Positions 1 through 10,635 of a stretch of DNA of 64,000 nucleotides are shown here, piece by piece (the first letter of the stretch is position 1; every line of letters begins with the position of its first letter). The notes under the pieces are model-generated. The model saw only the letters and a list, made by a program, of their open reading frames with translations. It made no database searches and was not told the DNA's origin. Source of the stretch: Patella vulgata. Its lineage: Eukaryota > Mollusca > Gastropoda > Patellidae. Location: assembly GCF_932274485.2 (NCBI RefSeq), contig NC_065883.2:46594539-46658538 (forward strand). Reading direction: 5' to 3'. The position numbers and the translations under genes are program-made.

Positions 1-338
1 TTCACTTCACATTGTGATTATTCTGTTGTATTAGCTATAGTTTGTTGTGTATTATAATATTGTACATGTGTTTATGTGTATTATGCTTGTAAATATGTTT
101 ATTGTTTTATATTATTTGGTGTATATACGTTTTTGGTAATATTTTTGTCAACAGTTAATTTGTACTTTGTTTATTTTTCTAATTGCAATTTAAAGTAAAT
201 AATGACAATATTTTAACATTATTCACTCCCCATCATCAATTTTTTAATTTTTATCTTTGTACATTTTTACACTGTTTGTACATAGATGATGGGATTTTTG
301 ATATGATGTATAATATTTTTATTGAGTGAATAAATTCT

Positions 339-374
<36 letters not shown>
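1..374 (+). mobile_element. 3' end of an upstream LINE copy with poly-A tail
   Basis: This stretch is the 3' untranslated end of a LINE whose body lies outside the window. It matches 5342-5690, the 3' end of the next LINE, almost base for base; one difference seen is C against T near 145/5491. It ends in a pure run of 32 A (343-374) just after an AATAAA-like context. The near-identity and clean poly-A mean a recent insertion of the same family. Confidence 0.9.
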
Positions 375-377
<3 letters not shown>

Positions 378-386
378 GGAATAAAT
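375..386 (+). repeat. Target-site duplication, left copy, of the full LINE
   Basis: GTAGGAATAAAT here recurs at 5710-5721, directly after the poly-A-rich tail of the LINE between them. Preceding A residues match too, so the duplication could be up to 16 bp. It sits at the junction between the first LINE's poly-A and the first base of the second LINE. Confidence 0.85.
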
Positions 387-494
387 GTACCATAGCCAAA
401 GAAGTGTTGTTATTGCTAGTGAGTTTTTCGAGTGCAGATTTCCCCCGCAGAGTTAGATTCAGTGCGGTGAGTGTGTATACCACGGTGGTTTATA

Positions 495-1499
495 ATGTCT
501 GATCTCGTGATTGATGTTGATTTTGAAGATGATGATATTGATGACGATGTCGTTTCCAGGACAGTTAAAGTGACCTTAGACAAGAAGGTAATGGTTTATA
601 GGCCAACGATTTTCAAGATGATATGTTTAGCTTTAGATTCATCCAAGGCTGTTGAAGCGATTAGTAAAAGGGACAAGTCTGAAGAATGGTACGTTACTCT
701 TAAATCTAGTAAAATGGTTGAAGCACTAATATACATAGGTAGCGGTACGTACAATGGCATAAGATATTATTTTTGTGACGCAACCAAGTCGGTGGTGAAC
801 CTACGAGTACACTGGGTGCCCAGATACGTTAAGGATAGATTTTTAAGGAAGATTTTTGAAAGATTTGGCGAGGTGACCCGGGTTTACGAAGAGAGATCGT
901 CTTACGAGGGGGTACAGCTTGGTACAGGAATGCGAGCAATAACTTTAGTAGTTTCTGATTTTTTAAAGACCCCTATTCCGCACATGATACGGGTTGAGAA
1001 AAGTAATCTGCGTATGCTCGTAACTGCTCCAGGCAGGCTGCCACTATGTTTGAAATGTAACTGTATTGGTCATGTTAGCGCAAACTGTATAAATTCTGTT
1101 TGGGGTCCACCCAAAAAAACCTTTGCTGAGGCAGTATCGCCCCCACGTCCTAGCGCAATTTCAGCTGAGCAGGTGTCTGCGGTCGAGGTATTGAAAGAAG
1201 GTGAAAAGGATGGTAGTGAGGATGAAAGGGAAATTGATCAGAACAGCGAAGATGGTGATAAACAGGTAGATGGAATGGAAGGTAATATGATTGAAGAAAT
1301 GGATGATCGCGAGAGTAATACCAATAACGTTATGGAGGAAGAGATTTGTGTGACAGGGGGTAGTAGTCCTCTTTTATCCCCGATCACCCCTTGGCATCCC
1401 GGATTGAGACTAACAAATTTTGACTCTCGTAATAAACGTCATATGCAAGATGATGAAGGCTTTACCGTTGTTAAGGACAAAAAGAAAAATAAACTTTAA
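495..1499 (+). CDS. LINE ORF1, RNA-binding protein with CCHC zinc knuckle
   Basis: The first ATG in this frame is at 495; the frame is open upstream to 471 but without an ATG. The 334-aa product begins with a very acidic stretch (MSDLVIDVDFEDDDIDDD). The region around residues 100-165 looks like an RRM-type fold (LRVHWVPRYVKDRFLRKIFE, then GEVTRVYEE). A CCHC zinc knuckle follows at about residues 185-198 (CLKCNCIGHVSANC), then an acidic Glu/Asp-rich tail and a basic C-terminus (KDKKKNKL). By analogy with other L1/Tx1 ORF1 proteins it should bind the element's RNA and form the ribonucleoprotein particle. It is intact over its full length and is followed after about 360 bases by ORF2. The RRM call is by eye; the zinc knuckle is clear. 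Confidence 0.85.
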   Translation: MSDLVIDVDFEDDDIDDDVVSRTVKVTLDKKVMVYRPTIFKMICLALDSSKAVEAISKRDKSEEWYVTLKSSKMVEALIYIGSGTYNGIRYYFCDATKSVVNLRVHWVPRYVKDRFLRKIFERFGEVTRVYEERSSYEGVQLGTGMRAITLVVSDFLKTPIPHMIRVEKSNLRMLVTAPGRLPLCLKCNCIGHVSANCINSVWGPPKKTFAEAVSPPRPSAISAEQVSAVEVLKEGEKDGSEDEREIDQNSEDGDKQVDGMEGNMIEEMDDRESNTNNVMEEEICVTGGSSPLLSPITPWHPGLRLTNFDSRNKRHMQDDEGFTVVKDKKKNKL

Positions 1500-1856
1500 C
1501 ATGTGTAAATATATAAATGATGTGTTGTTTCAACAAGTTTTTTATTTTGCAGGTTGTAGAACCGCCACTTTAAACTGTTTAGAAAGTGTATATAGTGTGA
1601 TGTTGTTTTCTGTCGTCTGCTGCGATGTTTGTACAGAGTATGGTTTTATACACACACCAGTCACTGTAGCCTTTACTCACCACTGTTCATGTGAGTTAAC
1701 AGGTAAAAACGTAATCACTGTAAGCCTGTACGTTTTTGTCTATCTAGTATTCATAATGGGTTTTTGCCAATTAAATATTTTTATATGTATTTTATTGAAT
1801 TATCTTATTATTGTTTCAATTTCTATCATTGCTGTTATTTCCCCATCTACAATAAA

Positions 1857-4800
1857 ATGTCAATTCCAACTTTAAATATTATCACTATTAATGTTAATGG
1901 TTTAGCTGCTTATAAACGTAAAAGACTTGTAATGAACGATATTAATTCGCATAAAGCTGATGTTGTATTCTTACAAGAAACACACATTCAGTCTGTAGCA
2001 GACGGCAAAATGTTAGAATCTTTTGGTGATTTTAAGGCCTTTTGGAGTTTCGGGGCAAATAGAGAAAAGGGCGTGGGGATACTTTTATCTAATAGAATTA
2101 ATTTTAACATTATTAAATTTGATTTTGATTTTTCTGGTCGTATGATTTTTCTAGATGCATCCATTAATAATATATTTTTTAGATTTCTAAATGTGTATGC
2201 TCCAGTTGATAGTACCGACAGACGGGAATTTTTTACGTATATCCATAAATTTTGTATTACATCACATGTTCTAATTTTGGGGGGTGATTTTAATTGTGTT
2301 TTAGATCGTGAGAAGGATAAAATAGGGGGAAACCCTTTTGCTGTATTGAAAGGCCATGTGCAGTTGAGAAATCTTGTAGCTGATCTTAATTTAGTTGATG
2401 TTTTCAGGTCGTTAAACCCTACGGGGGTCATTTCTACGTGGCGCGGGGTGGGGGTTTCATCACGAATAGATAGATTTTATATTTCTCAGAGATATTTACA
2501 GTTTGTTAATCATCATCAAGTATTGCCTTGTTCAGCTTCTGATCATGATTTCGTTTTAATCAATATTAATTTAAATTCTTCTGTTACTATTGGGCCAGGT
2601 TTTTGGAAGTTGAATAATTCAATACTTGATGATGATAATTTTATTCTTGAATTTAGATTGTTTTGGGAGATATATTTTGATACTGATGAGGTAATTTCTA
2701 CATCATGGTGGGAACAATGTAAAATAGATATAAAGAATTTTATTGTGTCGTTTTGTAGAAATAAAAATAAGAATAATTGTATTTTACGTAGAGAATTAGA
2801 AAAACGTTTTTATCAGTTAATTTCCGCTGAATCGTCCGATCCTGGTGCATATATTGATCAAATTAAGGCTGTTAAGAAAGAATTGTTAACTTTTAACTTA
2901 ATTAAAGATAGAGGTCATATTATTAGAGCCAAGGCCCGATACTTAGATAACAACGAAACACCGTCAAAATATTTTTTAAATAAAGAAAGTAAACGCGCCA
3001 AAGATAAATATATTTCTAAATTAAATGATCCTTCTTGTAATAAAACTTTTACTGATTCTGAGAATCTAATTCGCATAGCCAGTGACTTTTATTCAAATTT
3101 ATTCACTGAAGAGCCTATTGACCATGATATAATGAACGATTTTTTACACGATTTACCGACACTTGATGATGAGGAAAGCGAGCTCTGTGATGGGTATATA
3201 ACTCTGGAAGAAATAAGAACTAGTCTTAATAATTTTAAACATGATCGTAGTCCTGGTCTTGATGGTCTAAGTCGGGAGTTCTTTGCTAATTTTTTTGATA
3301 TTTTTGGTCCTATTTTATTAGAACTTTATAATTCTTGTTATGATAATTTTTCTCTTTGTGAATCTCAAAAACTTAGTGTTATCACTTTATTATGTAAAGA
3401 CAGAAATCATGATTATGATATAAAATGTTGGAGACCAATATCTTTACTTAATGTAGATTTTAAGATTCTTTCAAAAATTATTCAACGAAGATTGAGCTGT
3501 GTTATCGGGGAAATCGTACATTTTGATCAAACTTGTTCTGTTCCTGGCCGCCAAATCTCTGCTAATCTTCACTTGATACGGAACGTAATTGACTACTGTC
3601 AACAAAAACACTTGAAAGTCGCATTTGTTAATCTAGATTCGGCAAAAGCATTTGACCGAGTAGATCACGATTTCCTTTTCGCGTGTTTAAAACGATATAA
3701 TTTTGGTGAATCTTTTATTAAGTGGGTGAAACTTTTATATACAGATGTATCCAGCTCAGTCCTCGTTAATGGTTTTATATCTAAATCTTTTAAAGTGACA
3801 CGTTCTGTTAGACAGGGTTGTCCGTTATCACCATTATTATATGTTTTAGCTTTAGAACCTTTTTTGGTTCGCCTTAGGTCTGATCCATTTATTAAAGGTA
3901 TTTCCCTTCCCGGTAATAACGGCGAGGCTCGTGTCACTGCTTATGCAGATGACGTCACCGGTATTTGCACAACAGCACTGAGTGTCCAGCGGGTTTTAGA
4001 TGTTTATGAACAATACGGTCGAGGTTCGGGGGCCCGTTTAAATAAAAGTAAGACGAAGGTTTTAACTTTTGGTAATTTTAATATTTCGGATCAGGCCTAT
4101 GGTGTATCCTGGGTAGATTCTCAGAAAGTTTTGGGAGTTAAATTTGGGAAATCCATTACTGTAGATGATAATTTTAATAAGATTTTGAATTCTTTTATAT
4201 ATGTTACTTTTGATTATGGTGATAGAGATATGAGCATATTTGGTCGTGCTAATATTATAAAAGCAGTTGGTTTATCAAAACTTTGGCATGTTGGAAGTAT
4301 AATCGACGTTCCGAATATATTAATTCAATAATGTTCAAATTTATATGGGGCACTAAACGTTTTGAATGTCTTAAACGTCTGGTTTTATACGGTAGTAAGC
4401 GGGAAGGGGGTTTGTCAGTTGTGCATATTTTATTAAAATTTCAATCTCTTAGACTTAAACATATACATAATATTGTTAATGGTTGTAATTCTAATTTTAA
4501 GTATTTTGTTTTTTATTGGCTAGGGTTTACTCTCAAAAAAATTGACTCTTCCTTATTTACAAATAATATGCCACATGGTGATTCTGTACCAAGTTTCTAT
4601 AAGAATTGTAAGGTAATTTTAGAGAATTTCATTAAGCTGTATCCGGATTTTAATTGGCATGATCATACTTCATCTAAAGAATTTTATTATTTATTGTTGA
4701 AACCTATAGTTAAACAAAATTTTATAGTTAAGATTATGCCTCAGATTAATTTTCAAACTGTATTTTCTAATGTTCATTGTAATTTTGTTGATCCTCATGT

Positions 4801-5305
4801 AAGAAGTTTTGCTTGGCGTTTCGCGCATGATATTGTTCCTTGCATGTGGACACTTTTTACACGTAAGCATTCTTTAGAAAAAAAATGTACTTTTTGTAAT
4901 AATATTGAAACACTGGAACATTTATTTTATACATGTGGAGTTGTCTCCCCTATATGGGTAATTATTCATAATTGGATTGACAGTTTATCTTTAGGCTCTA
5001 TTGCATTAACTTTTGAATTGATTCGGTTTTTAACTTTTCCTAAAATGAACAAATTTATTTTTGATGTTATTTTGTATATTGTTAATTTAGCGAAAGCTGT
5101 TATATGGCGTAATCGTCAGGATTGTAAATTTAAACAGAAGTCTGTATCTACGGAAACTATTATTTGTGATTTCTTAGAGAAATTAAGATTTAGAATAACT
5201 GTTGATAAATTTAGATTTACCCCTAGCAAATTTCATAAATATTGGCTTGATCCCGGTTTATTTTGTTTGTTAGATAAAAATGGTAAGTTGTCTTTTAGTT
5301 TTTGA
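1857..5305 (+). pseudogene. LINE ORF2: AP endonuclease and reverse transcriptase, one frameshift
   Basis: The start is placed at the ATG at 1857 (MSIPTLNIITINVNGL), where the endonuclease fold begins; the frame is open further upstream but that part has no domain. The endonuclease occupies residues 1-235 with N12/N14, E41 (LQETH), D144/N146 (GGDFN), RID at 203-205 and SDH at 228-230, all catalytic positions present. The reverse transcriptase follows with WRPISLLN, LDSAKAFDRVDH (about 593), RQGCPLSP and YADD (696-699). The first frame ends at 4331. The homologous sequence continues one frame over (INSIMFKFIWG) to 5305, so a one-base indel lies near 4300-4320. The C-terminal part keeps the CxxC...HxxxxC finger (CTFCNN, LEHLFYTC) common in LINE ORF2 proteins. 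Endonuclease and RT would make target-primed reverse transcription possible if the frameshift were absent. Confidence 0.9.
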
Positions 5306-5341
5306 ATTATGAAAATTTCTCGACTTTTTAATTTAGATTCT

Positions 5342-5709
5342 TTTCACTTCACATTGTGATTATTCTGTTGTATTAGCTATAGTTTGTTGTGTATTATAAT
5401 ATTGTACATGTGTTTATGTGTATTATGCTTGTAAATATGTTTATTGTTTTATATTATTTGGTGTATATACGTTTTTGGTAATATTTTTGTTAACAGTTAA
5501 TTTGTACTTTGTTTATTTTTCTAATTGCAATTTAAAGTAAATAATGACAATATTTTAACATTATTCACTCCCCATCATCAATTTTTTAATTTTTATCTTT
5601 GTACATTTTTACACTGTTTGTACATAGATGATGGGATTTTTGATATGATGTATAATATTTTTATTGAGTGAATAAATTCTTTATAAAAAATAAAAAAAAA
5701 ATAAAAAAA
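5342..5709 (+). other. LINE 3' UTR and A-rich tail
   Basis: Near-identical to 1-345. It contains an AATAAA-like signal close to the end and finishes in an A-rich tail interrupted by two T residues, unlike the pure 32-A tail of the upstream copy. Confidence 0.85.
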
Positions 5710-5721
5710 GTAGGAATAAAT
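5710..5721 (+). repeat. Target-site duplication, right copy, of the full LINE
   Basis: GTAGGAATAAAT, identical to 375-386. It separates the LINE tail from unrelated flanking DNA. Confidence 0.85.
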
Positions 5722-5779
5722 ATTTCTTATATAGATACATTATGCTGGCTGGAATTTGCACGGTAGGCTATAGCATTTG

Positions 5780-5985
5780 GGACTGCGATGTATCATACGG
5801 TCTGTCATTGAGTCAAATGGCTGGGTTTCGATTCCCCGGTTGAACGTGACAATGAGTATGTCGCCTATCCAACCTCGTGGGTTTTCTCCGGGTCCTCCGG
5901 TTTCCCCCAACTGCTAAAGACCCCTACGCGCAATCGAATTATTGAAATAAAAAAAATAGACCATATGTTATTCCCGAAATGATCT
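5780..5985 (+). mobile_element. SINE-A copy, 5'-degenerate
   Basis: Matches the body of the full SINE-A at 24816-25104 from the ATCATA..GTCTGTCATTGAGTC segment through the B-box-like TTTCGATTCCCC and the conserved TTTTCTCCGGGTCCTCCGGT core to the CGAAATGA segment. The tRNA-like A box is unrecognisable here and the CT tail is missing. Confidence 0.8.
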
Positions 5986-5990
5986 TTAAA

Positions 5991-6286
5991 CATGCTCGTA
6001 CAGCGGCGCTAGTCTTCTTTTATACAGAATTCCAACCGCCAAGGGATCTTTTACGGTCACACCAATGGGTACACGGGACTTCGGAATCGCGTTCATGTCA
6101 GTTACTCAAATATGTAACTGGTTCAAAAATCGATTGAATATTCAATGAAATATCGCCAATTTTCTGGTTTCGTGCACGTTAAAGATTTGACGTCACTAAT
6201 AAAAATTTAACATTAATTACAGATAGAGTCCATGCTCAAACAACGTCATGCCTTTTATCACAGGTGCAATATTCGATACATATATA
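5991..6286 (+). repeat. Degenerate repeat R1, left part, interrupted by Tc1
   Basis: Begins with a segment shared with the SINE-B interior (CAGCGGCGCTAGTCTTCTTT, then the AATTCCAAC..GCCAAGGGATCTTTTACGG region) and continues with R1-specific sequence containing TTCGTGCACGTTAAAGATTT. The same unit recurs at 7880-8295, 9262-9660 and 61080-61790. The Tc1 element at 6287 splits this copy; R1-like sequence resumes at 7820. Confidence 0.75.
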
Positions 6287-6320
6287 TACTATTCAAAAAA
6301 AGTAGGGGATATTTGATTTT
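6287..6320 (+). repeat. Left terminal inverted repeat of Tc1 copy 1
   Basis: 34 bases that are the exact reverse complement of 7784-7817; the match stops at GATTTT. The same ends occur on the second copy (41463-41496 and 42960-42993). Confidence 0.9.
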
Positions 6321-6581
6321 GGGGGCATAATACTAAAATATGCAAATGACTACGAAAAAAGTCACTATAGAACCTAACAGAAGAAACATTTCCAGTTACA
6401 TGTGACGCCCAAACGCACCAATAGCTACCGCATGGAATGCAGGTGATGCTTGGGATCATCATGGGGGTCCAACCCAAGATTTGCACGACTCTGACTTTGA
6501 ATGTTACAGTCATTGTGGCATTGAATTCCAGGGTGGAAACATCAGTTTAATTGTTTTAGTGACCAGAAAACAAATTTTTAT

Positions 6582-7601
6582 ATGCGTCGGCTTACCCAAA
6601 ATGAAAGGTTACGTGCCCTTGGCATGCTACAGATCGGCACAACACAGGCGGTTGTGGCGCGGACGATGAATGTTTCTCAGTCTGTCATAAGCAGGCTATG
6701 GTCCAGATACCGTGATACACAATCTGTACAGGACAGACCACGCTCAGGTCGACCAAGGGCGACAACTCAAGCCCAGGATCGATTTATCCGTACCTTGGCC
6801 TTGAGAAATCGTGTCATCACAGCAAATCAGATCAGCGCTCGTCTTCAAACAGACACTGGTGTGAGAGTGAGTGGCCAGACGATTCGGAATCGACTGCATA
6901 GGGGTCACCTTCGCGCCCGACGTCCTCGCGTGATCCCTTGTTTGAGAGATCATCACATTCAGGCAAGACGTCGTTGGTGTAGGGATCGTCAACACTGGGA
7001 TAATCGACGCTGGAGCAATGTGATGTTTTCAGATGAGTCAAGGTTCACTGTTGATTTTTTGGACAGTCGTAGGAGGGTGTGGCGTTGTCGAAACGAGCGC
7101 TTCCAAGACGTTAACGTCATCAGACATGATAGATTTGGGGGTGGTTCTGTTATGGTGTGGGGAGGCATCACTGTTGCTGGAAGAACGGCTTTACATGTTG
7201 TTGCAGGGCGTGTTACAGGCCAGTACTACCGGGACAACATCTTGGCAGTCCATGTTGTGCCGTTCGCACGACGTCATGGCCGCCGTTTCATCTTCCAGGA
7301 TGACAACGCAAGATGTCACAGGGCCAGGATCGTTACAGGTTACCTCCAACAACAGAACATCACCACATTACCTTGGCCAGCACTGAGTCCCGACCTCTCC
7401 CCCATCGAGCATGTCTGGGACATGCTTGGACAGAGGTTACGTCAACGTCAACAACGTCCTGCCAATGTCCAAGAACTTGCTGCTGCGTTGCAACAGGAAT
7501 GGGACAATCTGGACCAAAATGACCTTAGACGTCTCATTAGGAGTATGCCACGTCGGATCAATGCTTGTTTGGCAAACAGAGGAGGATTTACCCGTTACTG
7601 A
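6582..7601 (+). CDS. Tc1-type transposase, DD34E, intact
   Basis: A 339-aa transposase starting at the ATG of MRRLTQNERLRALGML. The N-terminal 110 residues hold a paired-like helix-turn-helix pair (TQAVVARTMNVSQSVISRLW, then ITANQISARL..VSGQTIRNRL) joined by a GRPR motif at residues 56-59, as in Tc1 transposases. The DDE catalytic domain has D151 (FSDESRF), D241 (QDDNARCH) and E276 (SPDLSPIEHVWD) with 34 residues between the second Asp and the Glu, the Tc1 signature. The GGGSVMVWGGI block is also present. It cuts and pastes the element by binding the terminal repeats. No stop or frameshift is seen; the C-terminus (RGGFTRY) matches the usual family end. Confidence 0.95.
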   Translation: MRRLTQNERLRALGMLQIGTTQAVVARTMNVSQSVISRLWSRYRDTQSVQDRPRSGRPRATTQAQDRFIRTLALRNRVITANQISARLQTDTGVRVSGQTIRNRLHRGHLRARRPRVIPCLRDHHIQARRRWCRDRQHWDNRRWSNVMFSDESRFTVDFLDSRRRVWRCRNERFQDVNVIRHDRFGGGSVMVWGGITVAGRTALHVVAGRVTGQYYRDNILAVHVVPFARRHGRRFIFQDDNARCHRARIVTGYLQQQNITTLPWPALSPDLSPIEHVWDMLGQRLRQRQQRPANVQELAAALQQEWDNLDQNDLRRLIRSMPRRINACLANRGGFTRY

Positions 7602-7783
7602 CTTGGTTGTGATGCTGTGGTAACTTTGCTGTTTGACCCCGGGTATCTTTTTACCCTTATAATGGTCAGTCTGTGCCTTACTTAGTCTAACGATCATTTG
7701 GAATAAATCGATGAATGTGAACTTCATTTCATTTTGTCATTTGTTTTTTCGTCAGTTTCATTAGGTGACTTTAATAACACTTA

Positions 7784-7817
7784 AAAATCAAATATCCCCT
7801 ACTTTTTTTGAATAGTA
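7784..7817 (-). repeat. Right terminal inverted repeat of Tc1 copy 1
   Basis: Exact reverse complement of 6287-6320, followed by the TA target duplicate at 7818-7819. Confidence 0.9.
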
Positions 7818-7819
7818 TA

Positions 7820-9660
7820 TATCAAATAATCTCTCTATAGAAGGAGTTCCCCAAAAAATATTAGATTGCCTTTTTGAGAAATAGACCTCTAAACATGCTC
7901 GTACAGCGGCGCTAGTCTTCTTTTATATAGAATTCCAACCGCCAAGGGATCTTTTACGGTCACACCAATGTGTACACGGGACTTCGGAATCGCGTTCATG
8001 TCAGCTACTAAAATATGTAACTAGTTCAAAAATTGATTGAATATTCAATGAAATATCGCCAATTTTCTGGTTTCGTGCACGTTAAAGATTTGACGTCATT
8101 AATAAAATTTTAATATTAATTACAGATAGAGTACATGCTCAAACAGCGTCGCGCCTTTTATCACAGGTACAATATTCGATACTACTGTACGATACTACTG
8201 CAACTGCTTAACAAATTGGACTTTCTTATAAACAGCGCGAGCCGTCGATTTCTATCCAGGTGATTACCGGTATAAGATAATTTTGACAAAGAAGCAACAA
8301 TTAGGAGATAAACACCGACTGTTTAGAATTTAGAGGACTGTTATTGTCCATTTGATACTGCTTAAATCATTAGAGGCCGAGATCGCGTAGCGATCGAGCG
8401 CCTCTAATGAAAAATTTAAGCGGTATGTGTTTCAATAAGCCAATGGTTGAATTTCATTGTTGATGACATACAAGAAAAAAATCATGAAGATTTCCTAGAA
8501 TAAAGTTTTGAGGTGTATAATTTTTGGCCACTGCAAACAGATTCTAGCACACAGAAAATATTCATTCGCAGTGAGTCGCCCAGGAAATTTAGAGGACTGT
8601 TATACTCATTCGACGCCACTTTTCGACCAATCAAAATCCAAGAAATTTCCATTTTGGGCTACAATATTAATTCAAAGACTAATTATTACACACAGCTATC
8701 AACTATTTCTGTTACAGGGTCACTATACCCATATTTTGGATAGAAGAAAACACTCATAGTTGAAATAATTTTAGTTCAAATATCATCACTGATAAAAGCA
8801 CTCTTGAATTGGCTCTATACGTTGACAAAACGTACAGATTGTATCCCCTCTTATGTTTCGCTTAATAATGAAAGGTGCCGTGTTCAATTTTCGATCCCTT
8901 TGTTCTGCTACTCCTGAATTTGGACGCCGGAAATCTAAATACGCAATTAAAAACTCAAAAATTCCAAGAAATTACAATTTTAGTACATTTTCAAATTTTC
9001 AAGAAAATAAAAGAGAACGGGGTGGTATCTCAATTTGACCTTTATGGCATCCGCAATATCCACGGCTGTACACAAATATATACTTTTTTCGAAAATCGAT
9101 TGGGAATTGACATAATTAGGACCGATTTTCATTTGTGCACGTTAAAGATTTACATCACTTTCGGACTGTTCACAACTAACGGTGGTTTCATAAACAAAAG
9201 TATCGATTAGGTTTTCTATAGAAGAAGTTTCCAAATAATATTAGATTGCTTTTTGGAGAAAAAGTCCTCTAGACATGTACGTACAGCGGCGCTAGTCTAC
9301 TCTTAAATAGAATTACAACTGCTAAGGAATCTTTTACGGTCACAAAATGTGTACACGGGACTGCGGAATCGCGTTCATGTCAGTTACTCAAATATTTAAC
9401 TGGTTTAATATTCAGTGAAATATCGCCAATTATCTGGTTTCGTGCACGTTAAAGATTTGACGTCACTAACATGTAAAAATTCATTACTAATTACAGTTAG
9501 AGTTCATGCTTAAACGTCGTCAAGCATCCCGTTACAATTGCAATATTCGACACTACTGCAAACACTTAATAAATTGGACTTGCTTATAAACAGCGTCAGC
9601 CGTTGAATCGGGCGAGATGATTACGATTATGAGATGATTGACAAAAAAGCAACAATATTT
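7820..9660 (+). repeat. R1 repeat array, two further degenerate units
   Basis: Two more R1 units follow the Tc1 insertion. The signature block CTCTAAACATGCTCGTACAG appears at about 7884 (and in altered form at 9268), each followed by the SINE-B-like segment and the TGCACGTTAAAGATTTGACG block. A segment at 8664-8935 (from ATTAATTCAAAGACTAATTA to the CTGCTACTCCTGAA region) matches 61490-61745 closely. Unit spacing is irregular, so deletions and an insertion (8296-8663) have altered the array. No coding capacity is supported. Confidence 0.7.
8296..8663. repeat. Insertion in R1 with a 60-bp imperfect hairpin
   Basis: R1 copies elsewhere run straight from AAGAAGCAACAAT into ATTAATTCAAAG. Here about 365 bases separate the two, with ACAAT-like sequence at both edges. 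Inside, 8361-8420 folds on itself: CTTAAATCATTAGAGGC on the left against GCCTCTAATG..ATTTAAG on the right, with GATCGC/GCGATC in the middle. TTTAGAGGACTGTTAT also occurs twice (about 8331 and 8587). It looks like a small non-autonomous insertion; the family is unknown. Confidence 0.5.
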
Positions 9661-9717
9661 ATTCAAAGACTAATTATTACACACTGCAATCAACTATTTC
9701 TGTTGAAGGGTTCAATA

Positions 9718-9835
9718 ATTCGCTTGCGCGTAGGGGTCTTTAGCAGTGGGAGGAAACCGGGTTGCCCGGAGGAAACCCACGAGGTTGAGAAGGCGCCCCT
9801 ATCTCCATGCCACATACGCCCAGCGGAGACAATGT
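9718..9835 (-). mobile_element. SINE-A fragment, reverse orientation
   Basis: Reverse complement of the SINE-A core: AATTCGCTTGCGCGTAGGGG, the TTTAGCAGTGGGAGGAAACC block and the AACCCACGAGGTTG block. Both ends are missing. Confidence 0.75.
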
Positions 9836-9839
9836 GAAA

Positions 9840-10635
9840 ATCATGTTTATATCATCTATTAAAGAGCAGATATGTGAACTACAACATTGACAAAGCAAAC
9901 GGAAATGAAAATCAACTATGTCACACTGGCAGCACTAAGGGGAGGGGTTATGGATAAAAACATTGTCTGGACCCACTCTACTTTGTGCGTAATTTTCGAT
10001 GGGTTTTTTTTTTTTGTTTTTTTGCTGTGCTCGTTACAATATTCCTTAAACTCAACGGGAGATGTGGCTCAGTCCAGTTTTGGTCGAGAAACACGTCTGC
10101 CATTACCACCCCTTCCCCAGGCGTAGAATTATAATAAAAATACCAAAAATAATTTGTATAAAAAAGTTTATTTTTTTTGGTTATCAGGCTTCTGAAAAAG
10201 AAAATAGATTGCATTATTAAAGTTTATAATTTGTTGCCGATTGTGAATAAAATAGACAAGCACACAAGGTACAAAATTCGCACATACAACCCTTTGAATT
10301 TATGTTCGTTTCCATTTCTGTAGATCTTTGTCTATAATGATGACGGCTAGAAATTAAAACTATGCCAATATTGGGCAAGCATATGAAGCAATAAGAATGT
10401 TACAAAATGTTTAAATGTAACGTAACAACATTGCAGTGGGTTTTTTCTCAGAAAAAATCATTAGAAAAGGTCCCTGAAAAATTTGTACTTTTCTGGTTAG
10501 AAACGTGCCAATTATTTATAAATTATAATAACCTCACCCACATATTAGCTGAAAAGGATTCACCAAACGCTTTGATCCAGCGAGCAAATTACTGGCTTAG
10601 CAAATATAAAATTTTTGTACGTTGCCTACCTCATG
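9840..10635. other. Non-coding stretch, no supported gene
   Basis: A T-rich run lies at about 10006-10022. About 50 bases at 9950-10004 (TTGTCTGGACCCACTCTACT and neighbours) recur at 16263-16312, so part is a dispersed repeat. A 93-codon frame at 10407-10688 has no recognisable domain and runs into the inverted repeat. Nothing else is recognised. Confidence 0.5.

Larger units (their letters stand above)
387..5709 (+). mobile_element. Near-complete L1/Tx1-like non-LTR retrotransposon (LINE)
   Basis: A 5.3-kb LINE with a short 5' UTR (387-494), ORF1 with a CCHC zinc knuckle, ORF2 with AP endonuclease, reverse transcriptase and a C-terminal CCHC-like finger, a 3' UTR (5306-5680) and an A-rich tail. 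It is bounded by the 12-16 bp target duplication at 375-386 and 5710-5721, so it appears full length or nearly so. AP endonuclease plus zinc-knuckle ORF1 plus poly-A tail fits the L1 superfamily (Tx1-like). The clade is inferred from architecture, not from a tree. It was inserted immediately behind the poly-A of another copy of the same family. One frameshift in ORF2 probably makes this copy non-autonomous. Confidence 0.9.
6287..7817 (+). mobile_element. Tc1-family DNA transposon, intact copy
   Basis: A 1,531-bp element with 34-bp inverted repeats (6287-6320 and 7784-7817) starting TACTATTCAAAAAAAGTAGG, flanked by TA dinucleotides (6285-6286, 7818-7819) as expected of Tc1/mariner insertion. 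It carries one open transposase gene of 339 codons. The copy at 41463-42993 has exactly the same length and differs at only a small number of bases. It sits inside repeat R1, so it is younger than that array. Intact ends, TA target and open transposase mean this copy could be autonomous. Confidence 0.95.

Noticed and set aside
1420-1875. 151-codon frame between LINE ORF1 and ORF2
   Set aside because: Overlaps ORF1 out of frame and the spacer; composition is AT-driven hydrophobic, no domain.
6289-6513. 74-codon minus frame at the left end of the Tc1 element (also at 41465)
   Set aside because: Occurs in the non-coding leader of both copies simply because they are identical; no domain.
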